From positions 1 through 64,000 of the forward strand of contig DAOTTL010000166.1 in assembly GCA_034438135.1 (NCBI GenBank): 64,000 nucleotides of DNA. Direction: 5' to 3'. The notes under the pieces were generated by a model. It was not told the origin of the DNA, made no database searches, and saw only the letters and a program-made list of their open reading frames with translations. This DNA is from Paraktedonobacter sp034438135. Lineage in GTDB: Bacteria; Chloroflexota; Ktedonobacteria; Ktedonobacterales; Ktedonobacteraceae. Every line of letters starts with the position of its first letter. Position 1 is the first letter of the stretch. The translations under genes were made by a program, and so were the position numbers. This document shows, one piece after another, positions 10,301-20,000 of this stretch.

Positions 10301-13300
10301 CTCGCTTTCTTGCTGCTCGACCGAGAGTCCCGCCAGGTCAATGAGCGGGAGAGGTAGCTGTAGAAGGGGCGCAATGACTTGTAGCGGTTTACCGTCTACA
10401 GATGCAAATGTCGTTCGCAGGGTCTCATGGCGTTGCACTATCTCATTCAGACTGGCCTGCAAGGCCTCTTGTTTGAGTGCGCCACTCAGGCGCAGCGCGG
10501 CGGGCATATTGTAGGTTGACGAGTCACCTTCCAGTTGGCTGAGAAACCACAGGCGTTGCTGCGCGAAGGAAAGTGGTAAATCATCGTTGCTTGCACGCGT
10601 GGTGATAGAAAACTCATTCTCACTGGTGGTTACCTGGTTGATGCGCCCGGCCATACGTGCAATCGTGGGTGCCTCGAAGACTGTTCGCAGTGGCAGTTCT
10701 ACCTGGAGCATGTCGCGTATCCTGGCTATGACCTGTGTGGCTAGCAGAGAGTGACCTCCCAGCGCAAAGAAATCATCATCAATACCGATGCGCTTGATAG
10801 GTAAAATCTGACTCCAGATAGCGACCAGCAATTCCTCAACGGGCGTATGAGGCGTGTTATAAAGGGTTTCCAGTTCTGGTCTGCTCGTGTCAGGGGCAGG
10901 CAGGGCTCGATAATCAATCTTATGATGCGTTGTGAGTGGGAGCAGATCAAGCGACACAAATGCCGAGGGGAGCATATAGTCGGGCAGTTTAGCCGCCAGC
11001 CAGGTGCGCAATGTATCCGCTCGCGGTTGCTCTGCTCCCTGTGGAACAATATACGCGACCAGCACCTGCTCTCCTGGTCGATCTTCGCGCAACTGGACTG
11101 CTACCTCGCGTACCTGTGGATGGTTGCGTAGTACCGCTGCGATTTCGCCCAGTTCGATGCGATGTCCACGCATCTTCACCTGCGAATCGGTGCGTCCTAC
11201 AAAGATCAGTTTGCCATCTGGCTGAAAGCGAGCACGGTCACCGGTGCGATAGAGACGCGCACCGGGCTGTTCGCTAAAGGGATGAGGCATGAAACGCTCG
11301 GCAGTCAACTCAGGACGATACAAATATCCCCACGCTAATCCGCTGCCGCCGATATACAGTTCTCCGATACTGCCAGGGGGAACTGGCTGCATAGACGCGT
11401 CAAGTAGATAGACCTGGACGCCCTTGATAGGCCGTCCAATCGGGATGGACTCTCCCTGCTGCTCAGAAGTGAATGTCCAACTGGTCGCATTGATTGTGGA
11501 CTCAGTTGGACCATAGAAGTGGTGCAGTTGTGCTGTTTTCAGACGAGCAAAAGTGCGTTGTAACAGGTTTGCCGGTGCGGCTTCTCCCCCAAAGAGCAGA
11601 CTGCGCAGATGGGAACAGCGTTCCAGCGCGGGTTCTTCAACAACACGGAGCAACATGCTGGTGACCAGGTGCGCGACCGTAATGTTTTGCTGAATCAGCA
11701 GCTCAACTAGCTGTGAACTTTGCTGGTACGTATCAGGTGGTGCAAGTATCAGACGTGCACCAACGAGCCAGGGTCCGAACATCTCCCATAGAGCGACATC
11801 GAAGCTGAGGGCCGCAATCTGTAAGGCGTTGTCATGGGCGGTCAGTTGGAGATCCTCAATGCCCCATTGTAAACGATTGCTGATAGCACTATGGGGCAGC
11901 ATCGTTCCTTTGGGAGTGCCCGTCGAGCCAGAGGTATAGATGAGACAGGCAAGGTTCTCAGACCTTGCGCGTTTTCCAGGCGTGTGCTCTGCTTCGCGAT
12001 TGATCTGTTCCTGGTCCCTATCCAGATACACGACGTTTGTATCCTCTAATGGCAGGTACTCATCCAATCTTTGTTGGGTAAGGACAGGCGCGGCCTGAGC
12101 ATCGCGGATCATAAAGGCCACGCGTTCACGCGGCAAATGGGTATCAAGAGGGAGGAAGGCCCCACCTGCCTTGCCAATCGCCAGCAGCGCTACGGTCAGG
12201 ATTGGGGAACGTTCCAGAAAGACACCCACCAGCACCTCCGGCTTGACTCCTCGTCGGATCAGGTAATGGGCCAGACGATTGGCTTGCCGATCTAACTCAC
12301 CATAGGTCAGGTGCTCATCTTCAAAGACAACCGCGATAGCGTCAGGCGTACGGACTGCCTGCGCTTCAAAAAACTCGTGCAGGCAAGGAAGCTCAGAATA
12401 GGCGGGTTGTGTTTTGCTCCAGTCTTGTAAGAGCATCGCACGCTCAGCGTTATCCAGCAACGACAGGTCCGAGAGACGAGTCTCAGGATTGCTCACAATT
12501 CCCGCGAGAAGACGTTGCCAATAGTTATTTATGCGCTGAATGGTGGCCTGTTCAAAAAGGTCAGTCGTATATTCCCAATGGCCGCGCAATCCCTCCGGCG
12601 TTTCAACGACTACCAGAGCCAGGTCCACACGTGCTGTCCCATTGTCAACGACCTCACGTACCTGAAGCGTCAGATCTGAGATGGCGCGTGGAGCGAGTGG
12701 CACATTTTGCATGACAAAGAGTACCTGAAAGAGTGGCGCATGTCCCAGATTGCGTTCCGGGGCGAGTGCTTCAACAACTTTCTCGAAGGGAATATCCTGC
12801 TGACGAAAGGCCTGTAAGGCCAGTGTGCGTACACGTTCTAACAAAGTGGAGAAGGGAGGATTGTCGGAAACGTCGAAGCGCAGTGCAAGCGTATTCACAA
12901 AGCAGCCGATCAATTCTTCCAGATCGCGGTGTGTCCGACCGGCAATTGGAGTGCCGATGACCAGGTCGTTTTGTGCGCTCAAACGACTTAGCAGAACCGT
13001 GAGGGTTGCCAGCAGGGTCATAAAAAGGGTTGCTCCGTTGTTCCTGCTCAGAGTCGTGAGCGCTTCACTGAGCTGAGCTGAGAGAACAAAGGGCACGTGA
13101 GCACCGCGAAAGGTTTGGATGGCTGGACGAGGATGATCAGTGGGCAATTCTAGCAAGGCAGGCGCACCCGCGAGCCGGCTTTGCCAGAAGGCAAGCTGTT
13201 GTTCCAGAGCCGCTCCCTGTAACCATTCCCGTTGCCAGCGTGCGAAATCACTGTACTGAAGTGCCGGTTCCGGTAGTGGAGAGGGTTGCTCAGCCGCGAA

Positions 13301-14014
13301 TGCCGTATAGAGAGCTGAAAGTTCGCGTATGAGCAGGCTTAGCGACCAGCCATCGCAAACAATGTGGTGAAGGCTCAGGTGTAACAGATGTTCCGCCGGA
13401 TTTAAAATAAAGACCATTGCGCGGATCAGCGATCCCTGAGCAAGATTGAAGGGACACAGCGTTTCCTCTTTGATGAGTGTCTGAGCTTCTCTTGCCTGTT
13501 GTTCGTGAGGCAGGTCACTCATGTCTATTATAGGAACATGCAGTGCCATTTCGGGAGCGATGTGCTGACCCGGTTCTCCATGAGTAACCGTGTAGGATGT
13601 GCGCAAAACCTCGTGTCGTCGCACGCATTCATTGAGACTTTGCAGGAGGGCGTTGATACGTAAGGGTCCGTTCAGTTTGAGTGAGAGCGAGATCGTATAG
13701 AAGGGGTTGCCAGGTTCCAGACGATCGAGAAACCAGAGGCGTTGTTGCGCAAAGGAGAGTGGATACGCCTCGCCAGGAGCCAGGTGAGCGTCTCGACTGA
13801 TGGGTGGCGGTAACAGCAATGGCTGCGCCTGGGGTACCGTTCGGGCATTTGCCTGCTGTAAAAGCTCGACAAGCTCCGCCTTTCTGGCCACCAGTTCGGC
13901 ACGCAGGTCGGGTGTGAGAACTCCCTTCGGACTGGTATAGCGCAGGCGGTTCCCCTCTGCCCAGAGTTCTACTCCCAGACTTTGCACGTACTCAAGTAAT
14001 GCGTTTGTGGTCAT
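7334..14014 (-). CDS. NRPS, two modules with TubC-type docking domain, P8
   Basis: This 2226-aa protein has the order docking-C-A-T-C-A-T. Residues 1-55 (GVELWAEGNRLRY, PKGVLTPDLRAEL) match the TubC N-terminal docking fold. The two C domains carry HHIVCDG and HHIISDG. The carrier motifs are LGGHSLLATQ twice, the second Ser near residue 2160. A1 reads D-V-W-H-L-G-F-I-N-K, almost the same as the third A domain of the 23954-33715 protein; I do not recognise the substrate. Its A10 motif is HHKID instead of NGKID but keeps the lysine. A2 reads D-A-H-I-T-T-H-V-V-K and contains NHYGPSETHVV, placing it near proline-activating domains. The ATG overlaps the previous stop as ATGA. Confidence 0.95.
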   Translation of the reverse strand: MTTNALLEYVQSLGVELWAEGNRLRYTSPKGVLTPDLRAELVARKAELVELLQQANARTVPQAQPLLLPPPISRDAHLAPGEAYPLSFAQQRLWFLDRLEPGNPFYTISLSLKLNGPLRINALLQSLNECVRRHEVLRTSYTVTHGEPGQHIAPEMALHVPIIDMSDLPHEQQAREAQTLIKEETLCPFNLAQGSLIRAMVFILNPAEHLLHLSLHHIVCDGWSLSLLIRELSALYTAFAAEQPSPLPEPALQYSDFARWQREWLQGAALEQQLAFWQSRLAGAPALLELPTDHPRPAIQTFRGAHVPFVLSAQLSEALTTLSRNNGATLFMTLLATLTVLLSRLSAQNDLVIGTPIAGRTHRDLEELIGCFVNTLALRFDVSDNPPFSTLLERVRTLALQAFRQQDIPFEKVVEALAPERNLGHAPLFQVLFVMQNVPLAPRAISDLTLQVREVVDNGTARVDLALVVVETPEGLRGHWEYTTDLFEQATIQRINNYWQRLLAGIVSNPETRLSDLSLLDNAERAMLLQDWSKTQPAYSELPCLHEFFEAQAVRTPDAIAVVFEDEHLTYGELDRQANRLAHYLIRRGVKPEVLVGVFLERSPILTVALLAIGKAGGAFLPLDTHLPRERVAFMIRDAQAAPVLTQQRLDEYLPLEDTNVVYLDRDQEQINREAEHTPGKRARSENLACLIYTSGSTGTPKGTMLPHSAISNRLQWGIEDLQLTAHDNALQIAALSFDVALWEMFGPWLVGARLILAPPDTYQQSSQLVELLIQQNITVAHLVTSMLLRVVEEPALERCSHLRSLLFGGEAAPANLLQRTFARLKTAQLHHFYGPTESTINATSWTFTSEQQGESIPIGRPIKGVQVYLLDASMQPVPPGSIGELYIGGSGLAWGYLYRPELTAERFMPHPFSEQPGARLYRTGDRARFQPDGKLIFVGRTDSQVKMRGHRIELGEIAAVLRNHPQVREVAVQLREDRPGEQVLVAYIVPQGAEQPRADTLRTWLAAKLPDYMLPSAFVSLDLLPLTTHHKIDYRALPAPDTSRPELETLYNTPHTPVEELLVAIWSQILPIKRIGIDDDFFALGGHSLLATQVIARIRDMLQVELPLRTVFEAPTIARMAGRINQVTTSENEFSITTRASNDDLPLSFAQQRLWFLSQLEGDSSTYNMPAALRLSGALKQEALQASLNEIVQRHETLRTTFASVDGKPLQVIAPLLQLPLPLIDLAGLSVEQQESEVQRMTFAEGVQPFDLLHGPLLRTTLLRLTSTEHVLLLNIHHIISDGWSLGVLVRELSTLYTAIADGQHASLPTLPVQYADFALWQRTWLQGQNLEHQLQYWREHLAGAARVLELPMDHPRPAVQTYQGARLTFQLSPELAQNILILSQREGVTLFMTLLAAFATLLLRYSGQSDIVIGTPIANRRSTELEGLIGFFANTLALRTDLAGDPSFQQLLKRVRTLCLQAYAHQDLPFEKLVEELAPERSLSHAPLFQVLFVLQNANDAILSLPGLKLQQFDVDNGTSKFDLTLFVQESTQGFRGVFEYNNAIFDESTIQRMVEHLQQLLTGVISDPTQKLSRLPLLGSAEEQLTLVTWNATQIEYADNTCIQHLFERQVERTPDTIALVYGDEQLTYRELNRLANNLAHRLQALGVGPDVLVGLYLERSLDMAMALLAVLKAGGAYVPLDPGYPQQRIAMMLEDTHAPVIVTWQRLSTRLPVHHAHVVCLDSQETQNEQSQNSKNPASPVQPDNLIYIIYTSGSTGRPKGICLTHKILSNLLCWHYTAHLGGCRTLQFASLSFDASIHEMFAAWGSGGTLILLSEELRRDIAGLAHLLIEMELEKMILPVVVLQQLAEEYLSHPYPRSHFREITTTGEQMHLTMPVKNWFQHPGEQCTLNNHYGPSETHVVTALPLTPPSKNWPSHPSIGHPIANTQTYILDAHLYPQPIGVIGELYIGGISLARGYFDRPELTAAAFIPDPFSTVPGERLYKTGDLARLLLDGAIEYLGRRDHQVKLRGYRIELEEIESVLGSLPQVRETVVLAREDLPGDKRLVAYIVPDHEHSEESHQALTSTELRRHLQAQMPDYMIPSAFELLTTLPLTPNGKVDRNALPAPTQLRPGLDAAFVAPHTPAEMLLAAIWADILKVKQVGTDDDFFALGGHSLLATQIVARVRDAFQVEFPLRQLFERPTIEGQLDELTQLWGDREIVEEIARTLQELILVGEQEAEV
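13850..14014 (-). other. TubC-type N-terminal docking domain of P8
   Basis: The first ~55 residues of P8 carry the pattern of the TubC docking family: Leu-rich helix, GVELWAEG, LRYTSPKG, LTPDLRAEL, then Lys/Glu-rich helix. In known systems such domains bind a short acidic tail on the upstream partner. The preceding protein P7 ends in an acidic stretch (SDDYEEGEL), a plausible partner. Confidence 0.85.
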
Positions 14015-17000
14015 AGTTCTCCCTCTTCATAATCATCGGATGCAGCTCTCATTTCATGGGATAAAGACGCCGTCGTTCGTGTTTGTTGTTGCGCGTGTTC
14101 ATATGAGCGGGCGAGGCCAGCTATAGTAGGTGTGCGAAACACTTCAGCAATATCTGGCCTGGTATTGAGCTCGCTTTCGAGTTGGTTCATAATTCTGATT
14201 ATATCGATTGAGTTTGCGCCAAGGTCGAGCAGGCTTTCTTCTGTGTCCAGGATCTCCATGCCCAGCACTCTGGTGACTACGCTGGCAATCTGTTTGCTGA
14301 CCAGGGACGCTTCTTCAGTCTCGTGTACTGATCTGTCGAGGTCGGCGGCGGCTGGCAGTTCGGGTTCTGGGAGTGCTTTGCGATCAATTTTGCCATTGGC
14401 CGTCATTGGCAGCCGGTCCATGATTGTGAAGCTGGTTGGCAGCATGTAGGCGGGCAGCTTTGAGCGTACAAAGGAGCGCAGTTCGTCGGGATTGAGAGCC
14501 ATGCCTGGAGTTGGAACGACGTAAGCCAGTAGACGCCGGTTGAACGGTGCTGTGCCCGCGACGGTTACTACGGTTCCCTGAATGGCGGGATGTTGCAGAA
14601 GCGTGGACTCGATTTCGCCTATCTCGATTCGGTAGCCCTGGATCTTGACCTGGAAATCTTCACGGCCAAGGAACTCGATCGTGCCGTCAGGCAGATAGCG
14701 GCCAAGGTCGCCGGTCAGATAGAGCTGTTCTCCGGTGTGTGGATGTGTCATGAAGCTGGCATGTGTGCGTTCTTCGTCGCGCCAGTATCCCTTTGCCAGG
14801 CCGATGCCGCCTATGTATAGCTTTCCTGGCACCCAGACAGGGCACGGTTCCAGCGTTTCATTGAGGACATGAAACTGTTGATTATACATAGGTCGTCCGT
14901 AGGGAATGCTGTGCCAGGTGGGATCGATGGTTGTGATTGGATAGAGGATGGACCAGATAGAGGCCTCGGTAGCTCCACCAAGACTGACCACCTGTGTATC
15001 TTTGCTATATGCTTTAATCTGCTCTGGCAGGGTCAGTGGTATCCAATCGCCGCTGAGCATGATCAGGCGCAATGCTTCAGGTCTTTTAGCGGGATGCAGT
15101 TGCAGATATTCCACCAGCATCCCTTGCAGCGCGGGTACCGAGTTCCAGAGCGTGATACGCTGCTGGAGCAGTAACTCGGTCCAATGAGCAGGCTCGCGTC
15201 TCCTCGCGGCTTCCGGGAAAACGATTGCGCCTCCCACCGCCAGCAGGCCAAAGATATCGTAGACCGACAGGTCGAAGCTGAGCATGGAAAGGGCCAGCAC
15301 GCGATCGTCAGGACCTACGTTGAAGCGTTGATTGATGTCAACGATGGTATTCAGTGCTCCCCGATGATCGATCATAACGCCCTTGGGCTGACCTGTCGAG
15401 CCAGAGGTATAGATGACATACGCGAGATCTTCCGGTTCTTGTACTGGCTCTAAGGACAGCATGTCAGCCTCTGTAACAATCAGAGACTCGCTATCAACAC
15501 AGTAGACCTGAACCTGTTCAGGCCATGACAGTGTTTCCACCAGCCAGGACTGGGTCAGTACAAAATGTACCTCGCCATGATGGAGCAGGTACCGCAAGCG
15601 TTCCTCTGGCAGGTCCGCGTCTATGGGCAGGTAGGCTGCCCCGGCTTTAAGGATGCCAAGCACCGCCACAACCTGCTCCCAACCCTTCTCCATGACAACC
15701 GCGACCAGCGTGTTGGGGACAGCACCAGCCTCGCGCAACAGTCGCCCAACGCGATTGGAGGCGGAGTGCAACGTTTCATATGTCAGCGTAAGCGTGGGAG
15801 TAATGATCGCTGGCTGCTTGAGGGACGTGGCAACCTGCTGTTCAAACGCCTGATGCAGAAGACCCTGTGGGACGGGTGCGTGAGTATCATTGACTCTTGC
15901 GCGTTGCTCAAGCTGCGCTGGTGGTAGCATCTGACGCGTGAGAGTCTGCCAGGCGTCCTCCGAGTTTGCCAGGCGTTGTAAGAAATGTTGATAGGCAGCA
16001 AACATATCGTCTAGCAGACCTGCTGGAAAGAGTTCGTCGATGACATCCCAATTGAAGATCAGTCTGCCGTTCTGCTCTCCCACTTGATGATCCAGCCAGA
16101 CCTGCGGCGTCTGACTGATGCCGTAGACCATTTTGCCCAGAGGAGAAGGTTCCGCGCTGGCTTCAGGAGCTTTCTGAGTGAGCGTGCTGGTAAAGACGAT
16201 CGGCATGACGGCACGCAATGGACCCTTGCGGACACGTTGGAGTTCGCGCAGCACGCGTACACCACTGACATAGCGATGGTCCAGGTCTTGCCAGAGCTGT
16301 GCCTGCAAATCCCTGGCACGTTCCTCAAACGTTCCCGGCTGTGTATGATCAACCTCTAATAGCGTGAGTGAAGTGAAGTCGCCGATAAGCGCGTTTACTT
16401 CAGGGTGCAGAGGGAGACGATTGAAAAGGGTCAGATTGATCGTAAAGCGTGCACTCTTGCTCCAGCTTGTAAGTGTCTCCGCGAAGACAGCAAGCAAGAG
16501 CGCCGAGGGCGTCAAGCCTCTCCTGGCCGCACGGTCTTTCAGTTGTGACCAGACAGCGGGTTCCAGATGTGCTGCGCGACGTGTGAAATGTGGCTCTTTG
16601 AGGTCGGCAGGCTCTTGAATGAGCGGTAACTCTGGGGCCAGTGGTAGCGTATCAAGGCGTTGCCACCAGTAGTTTTGAGAACGTCGATATATCTCTGACT
16701 CGCGAAAGGCTCTCTCCGCCATCACATAGTCGCGGAAAGAGAGATGCAGTGCTGGCAGTTCAGTTTCAGGAGCGCGATAAAGCAGAGAAAGCTCATGCCC
16801 TAAGATCTGCCAGCTTCCGGCATCGATCATCAGAGCATCAGCGCTCAGATGCAGACGCACGCGCTGCTGATCGAGATATGTGGCACGCATATCGAAAAGC
16901 GGCCAGTGATCGGTTGCCAGCATTTGATGGGACATCTCCTGACGTACCCTTGCCAGGGCGTCTTCAACTTCCTGCGGTGACCTGTCTCGCAAGTCCAGCG

Positions 17001-20000
17001 TGGCGATCTTGTAGGATGGAACATGTGCCAGTGTGCTCTGTTGTCCGTCTGGCAGAACGATCGTGCGTAACATCGCGTGTCGCTCGATCAAACGTTGCCA
17101 GACCCGATTCAGACGTTCCACATCCAGCGCGATACTTTCCAGTTCGGCATAGAGATGGGTGGCCACATTTCCCAGTTCAAATGCGCCAGTTCTCCCAATC
17201 CAGTACGCCTGCTGGACATCGGTCAGAGGAAAAGGCTCGGTAACCTCATCCGGTTGTGGCGTGATTACTGGCCAGGAGAGAGACGTTGGCACGGTTTCAG
17301 CGGCAGTGGTTTTAGATTGAGCGATGACCTGAGCCTGTTCAGCAATCGTTGGGGCCTCAAAGAGGCTGCGCAGTGGCAGTTCAACCTGGAACTCCTCACG
17401 CAGTCTATGCATCAATTGGATCGCCAGAAGTGAATGCCCGCCCAGCTCAAAGAAACTTTTGTTGCTGCCAACCTGTTCGCGTTTCAGAACTTCGCGCCAG
17501 ACGCCAGCTAAGCGCTCCTCTACGTGGCTACGTGGCTCTTTTCTGAGCGTGATCTCTTCAACCTGTGGCTGAATGCTCTCTAACGCCAGCAACGCCAGAC
17601 GATCGATCTTGCCGTTCGTCGTCAATGGCAAGGTTTCGACGATCATAAAGAGCGTGGGCACGCTGTACGCGGGGAGCAGCCTTTTGAGATAGCTGGACAA
17701 CTCGTCGCCAGCGACTACCTGATGTAGTGCTGGAACGACATATGCGACGAGTCGTTGGTCACCGGGACCATCGTCTCGTGCCAGCACTACGGCATGGCTG
17801 ACCATCTGGTGCTGCGTCAAAAGGGTTTCTATTTCTCCGGGTTCAATACGGTATCCCCGCAACTTGATCTGCTCGTCGTTTCGACCAAGGTAGGTAAGGA
17901 TACCATCGGGCAAGTAACGGACGACATCTCCCGTCTTGTAAAGAGTTTGACCAGGTTTAGAGCTAAACGGATCAGGTAGAAAACGTTCCGCCGTCAGGTC
18001 TGGACGCAAAGCATAGCCACGGGCCAGTCCATCGCCGCCAATATATAATTCGCCCGTGACGCCTGCTGGCACTGGTTGAAAGTGCGGATCGAGCACATAG
18101 AGACTGGTGTTAGCGATTGGCCGTCCAATCGGCACATTTGCCATTGGCAACGATGTGCGGGGAAGCTCATAGACGCAACAGCCAACCGTGGCCTCTGTGG
18201 GTCCGTATTCGTTAATCAGACGTGTTGCAGGGGCGTGTGCTTGCCAGCAAGAGAGCGTTTCGCCATGAAGGGCCTCACCTCCGAGGATCAGGACACCGGT
18301 ACAGCCGTTCATATCCTCGCCTGAGAGTGTCTCGTTCAGTAGCTTCAGGTGTGTAGGTGTGAGCTTCAAAAAGTTGAGATTGCGCTGAGCGGGTAGCGCG
18401 TCGCTCAGGGTTATTGCCTGCTGATCTTCAGGCAGCAAGGTAACTGTCTGCCCATGAAGGAGCGGCAGAAAGAGGCTGGTGATCGTCAAATCAAAGCCGA
18501 GAGATGAATGTACCAGGGAACCCTGGCTGCCACTCGTTTCATATGTCTGGCGTCCCCAGTGCAGATAATTCACAAGGCTCTGATGAGTAATCATCACTCC
18601 TTTGGGCGTACCTGTGGAACCTGATGTGTAAATGATATATGCCAGATTGCGAGATGTGGCCAGGTGCTCAAGGTTCTTCTCGTGCTCCTGGTCGATCGTT
18701 TGCCAGATGTGTTCAAGCTCGATGACAGGCGGCATATGCCGGGCTGCTGACTCTTGATTCCATCGTCCATGGTGGGTTATGAGTAAAGAAACGTCAGCGT
18801 TTTCTTGCATAAAGCTCAGACGTTCTCTGGGCAAGGAAGAGTCAAGGGGTACAAACGCTCCTCCAGCCTTCAAAACGCCAAGAATACTAATCATTGCCTC
18901 CAGCGAACGATCGACGCACAAGCCTACGGTCTTCTCTGGTCCAATCCCCAGACGTTGCAGATAACGGGCCAGCTTATTCGCATGTCGATTCAGTTCGTCA
19001 TAGGTAAGCGATGCATCCTGACAGGTAGCGGCGATAGCAGCGGGAGAGCGCTCTACCTGATCCTCAAAGAGGTGATGAAGACACTCCTGACCGGGATAGG
19101 ATGCTGTGGTTGTGTTCCAGTCAACCAGGATCTGCCTTTGTTCGGACCCGGTAAGTAATGAGAGACGCGAGATACGCCGATCGGGCTGCGCCACCGCATC
19201 CGTGAGAAGTTGCTGATAGTGTCCCGCCATCCGTTCGATCGTGGCTCGTTCAAAGAGATCTGTGCGATACTCAATGGTTCCATGCAGTCCGTCGCTACTC
19301 TCTATGAGCGTTAGCGTTATATCAAACTTGGCCGTTCCATTATCGATCTCCTGGGTTTCGATCGTCAGCTCTGGAAGCGTTATCTCAGCGTGTGACGCGT
19401 TGCGCAGAATGAACATGACCTGGAAGAGAGGCGCGTGTGCAAGATTCCGCTCTGGTTGAAGATCCTCTACCAGCTTCTCAAAGGGTAGTTCCTGATAGGT
19501 ATAGGCTTCCAGGGTCGTTTTGCGCAAGCTCTGTAGAAACTCTAGAAACGTTGGATCACCAGAGAGCGAGCCGCGCAAGACCAGCATGTTAATGAAGCAA
19601 CCAACAAGGCCCTCAATCTCGCTACGTGTGCGGTTAGCTATGGGCGTCCCTACAAGAATATCTTCCTGATGCGTATAGCGAAACAGAAGCACCTGAAAGG
19701 CGGCCAGCGTGGTCATAAAGAGCGTTACGTTTTCCCTATCGCTCAGCGTTTTTAGTTCCCTGGTCAGCGTTGCTGGCAGGGTAAAGTCGAAACGTGCTCC
19801 CTGCGGCGTGGCTATTGTGGGACGTGGATGATCGACGGGCAGCTCCAATGAGGAATCGATGCCTGCTAACTGTTGTCGCCAGTAGCGTAACTGTGCGTCC
19901 AGTGCTTCATCACGTAGCCTGCTGTTTTGCCAGAGGGTATAGTCAATATATTGGAGCGGCAAGACAGGCAGTGACGGTGTTTGTCCCATCACGAAGGCTT

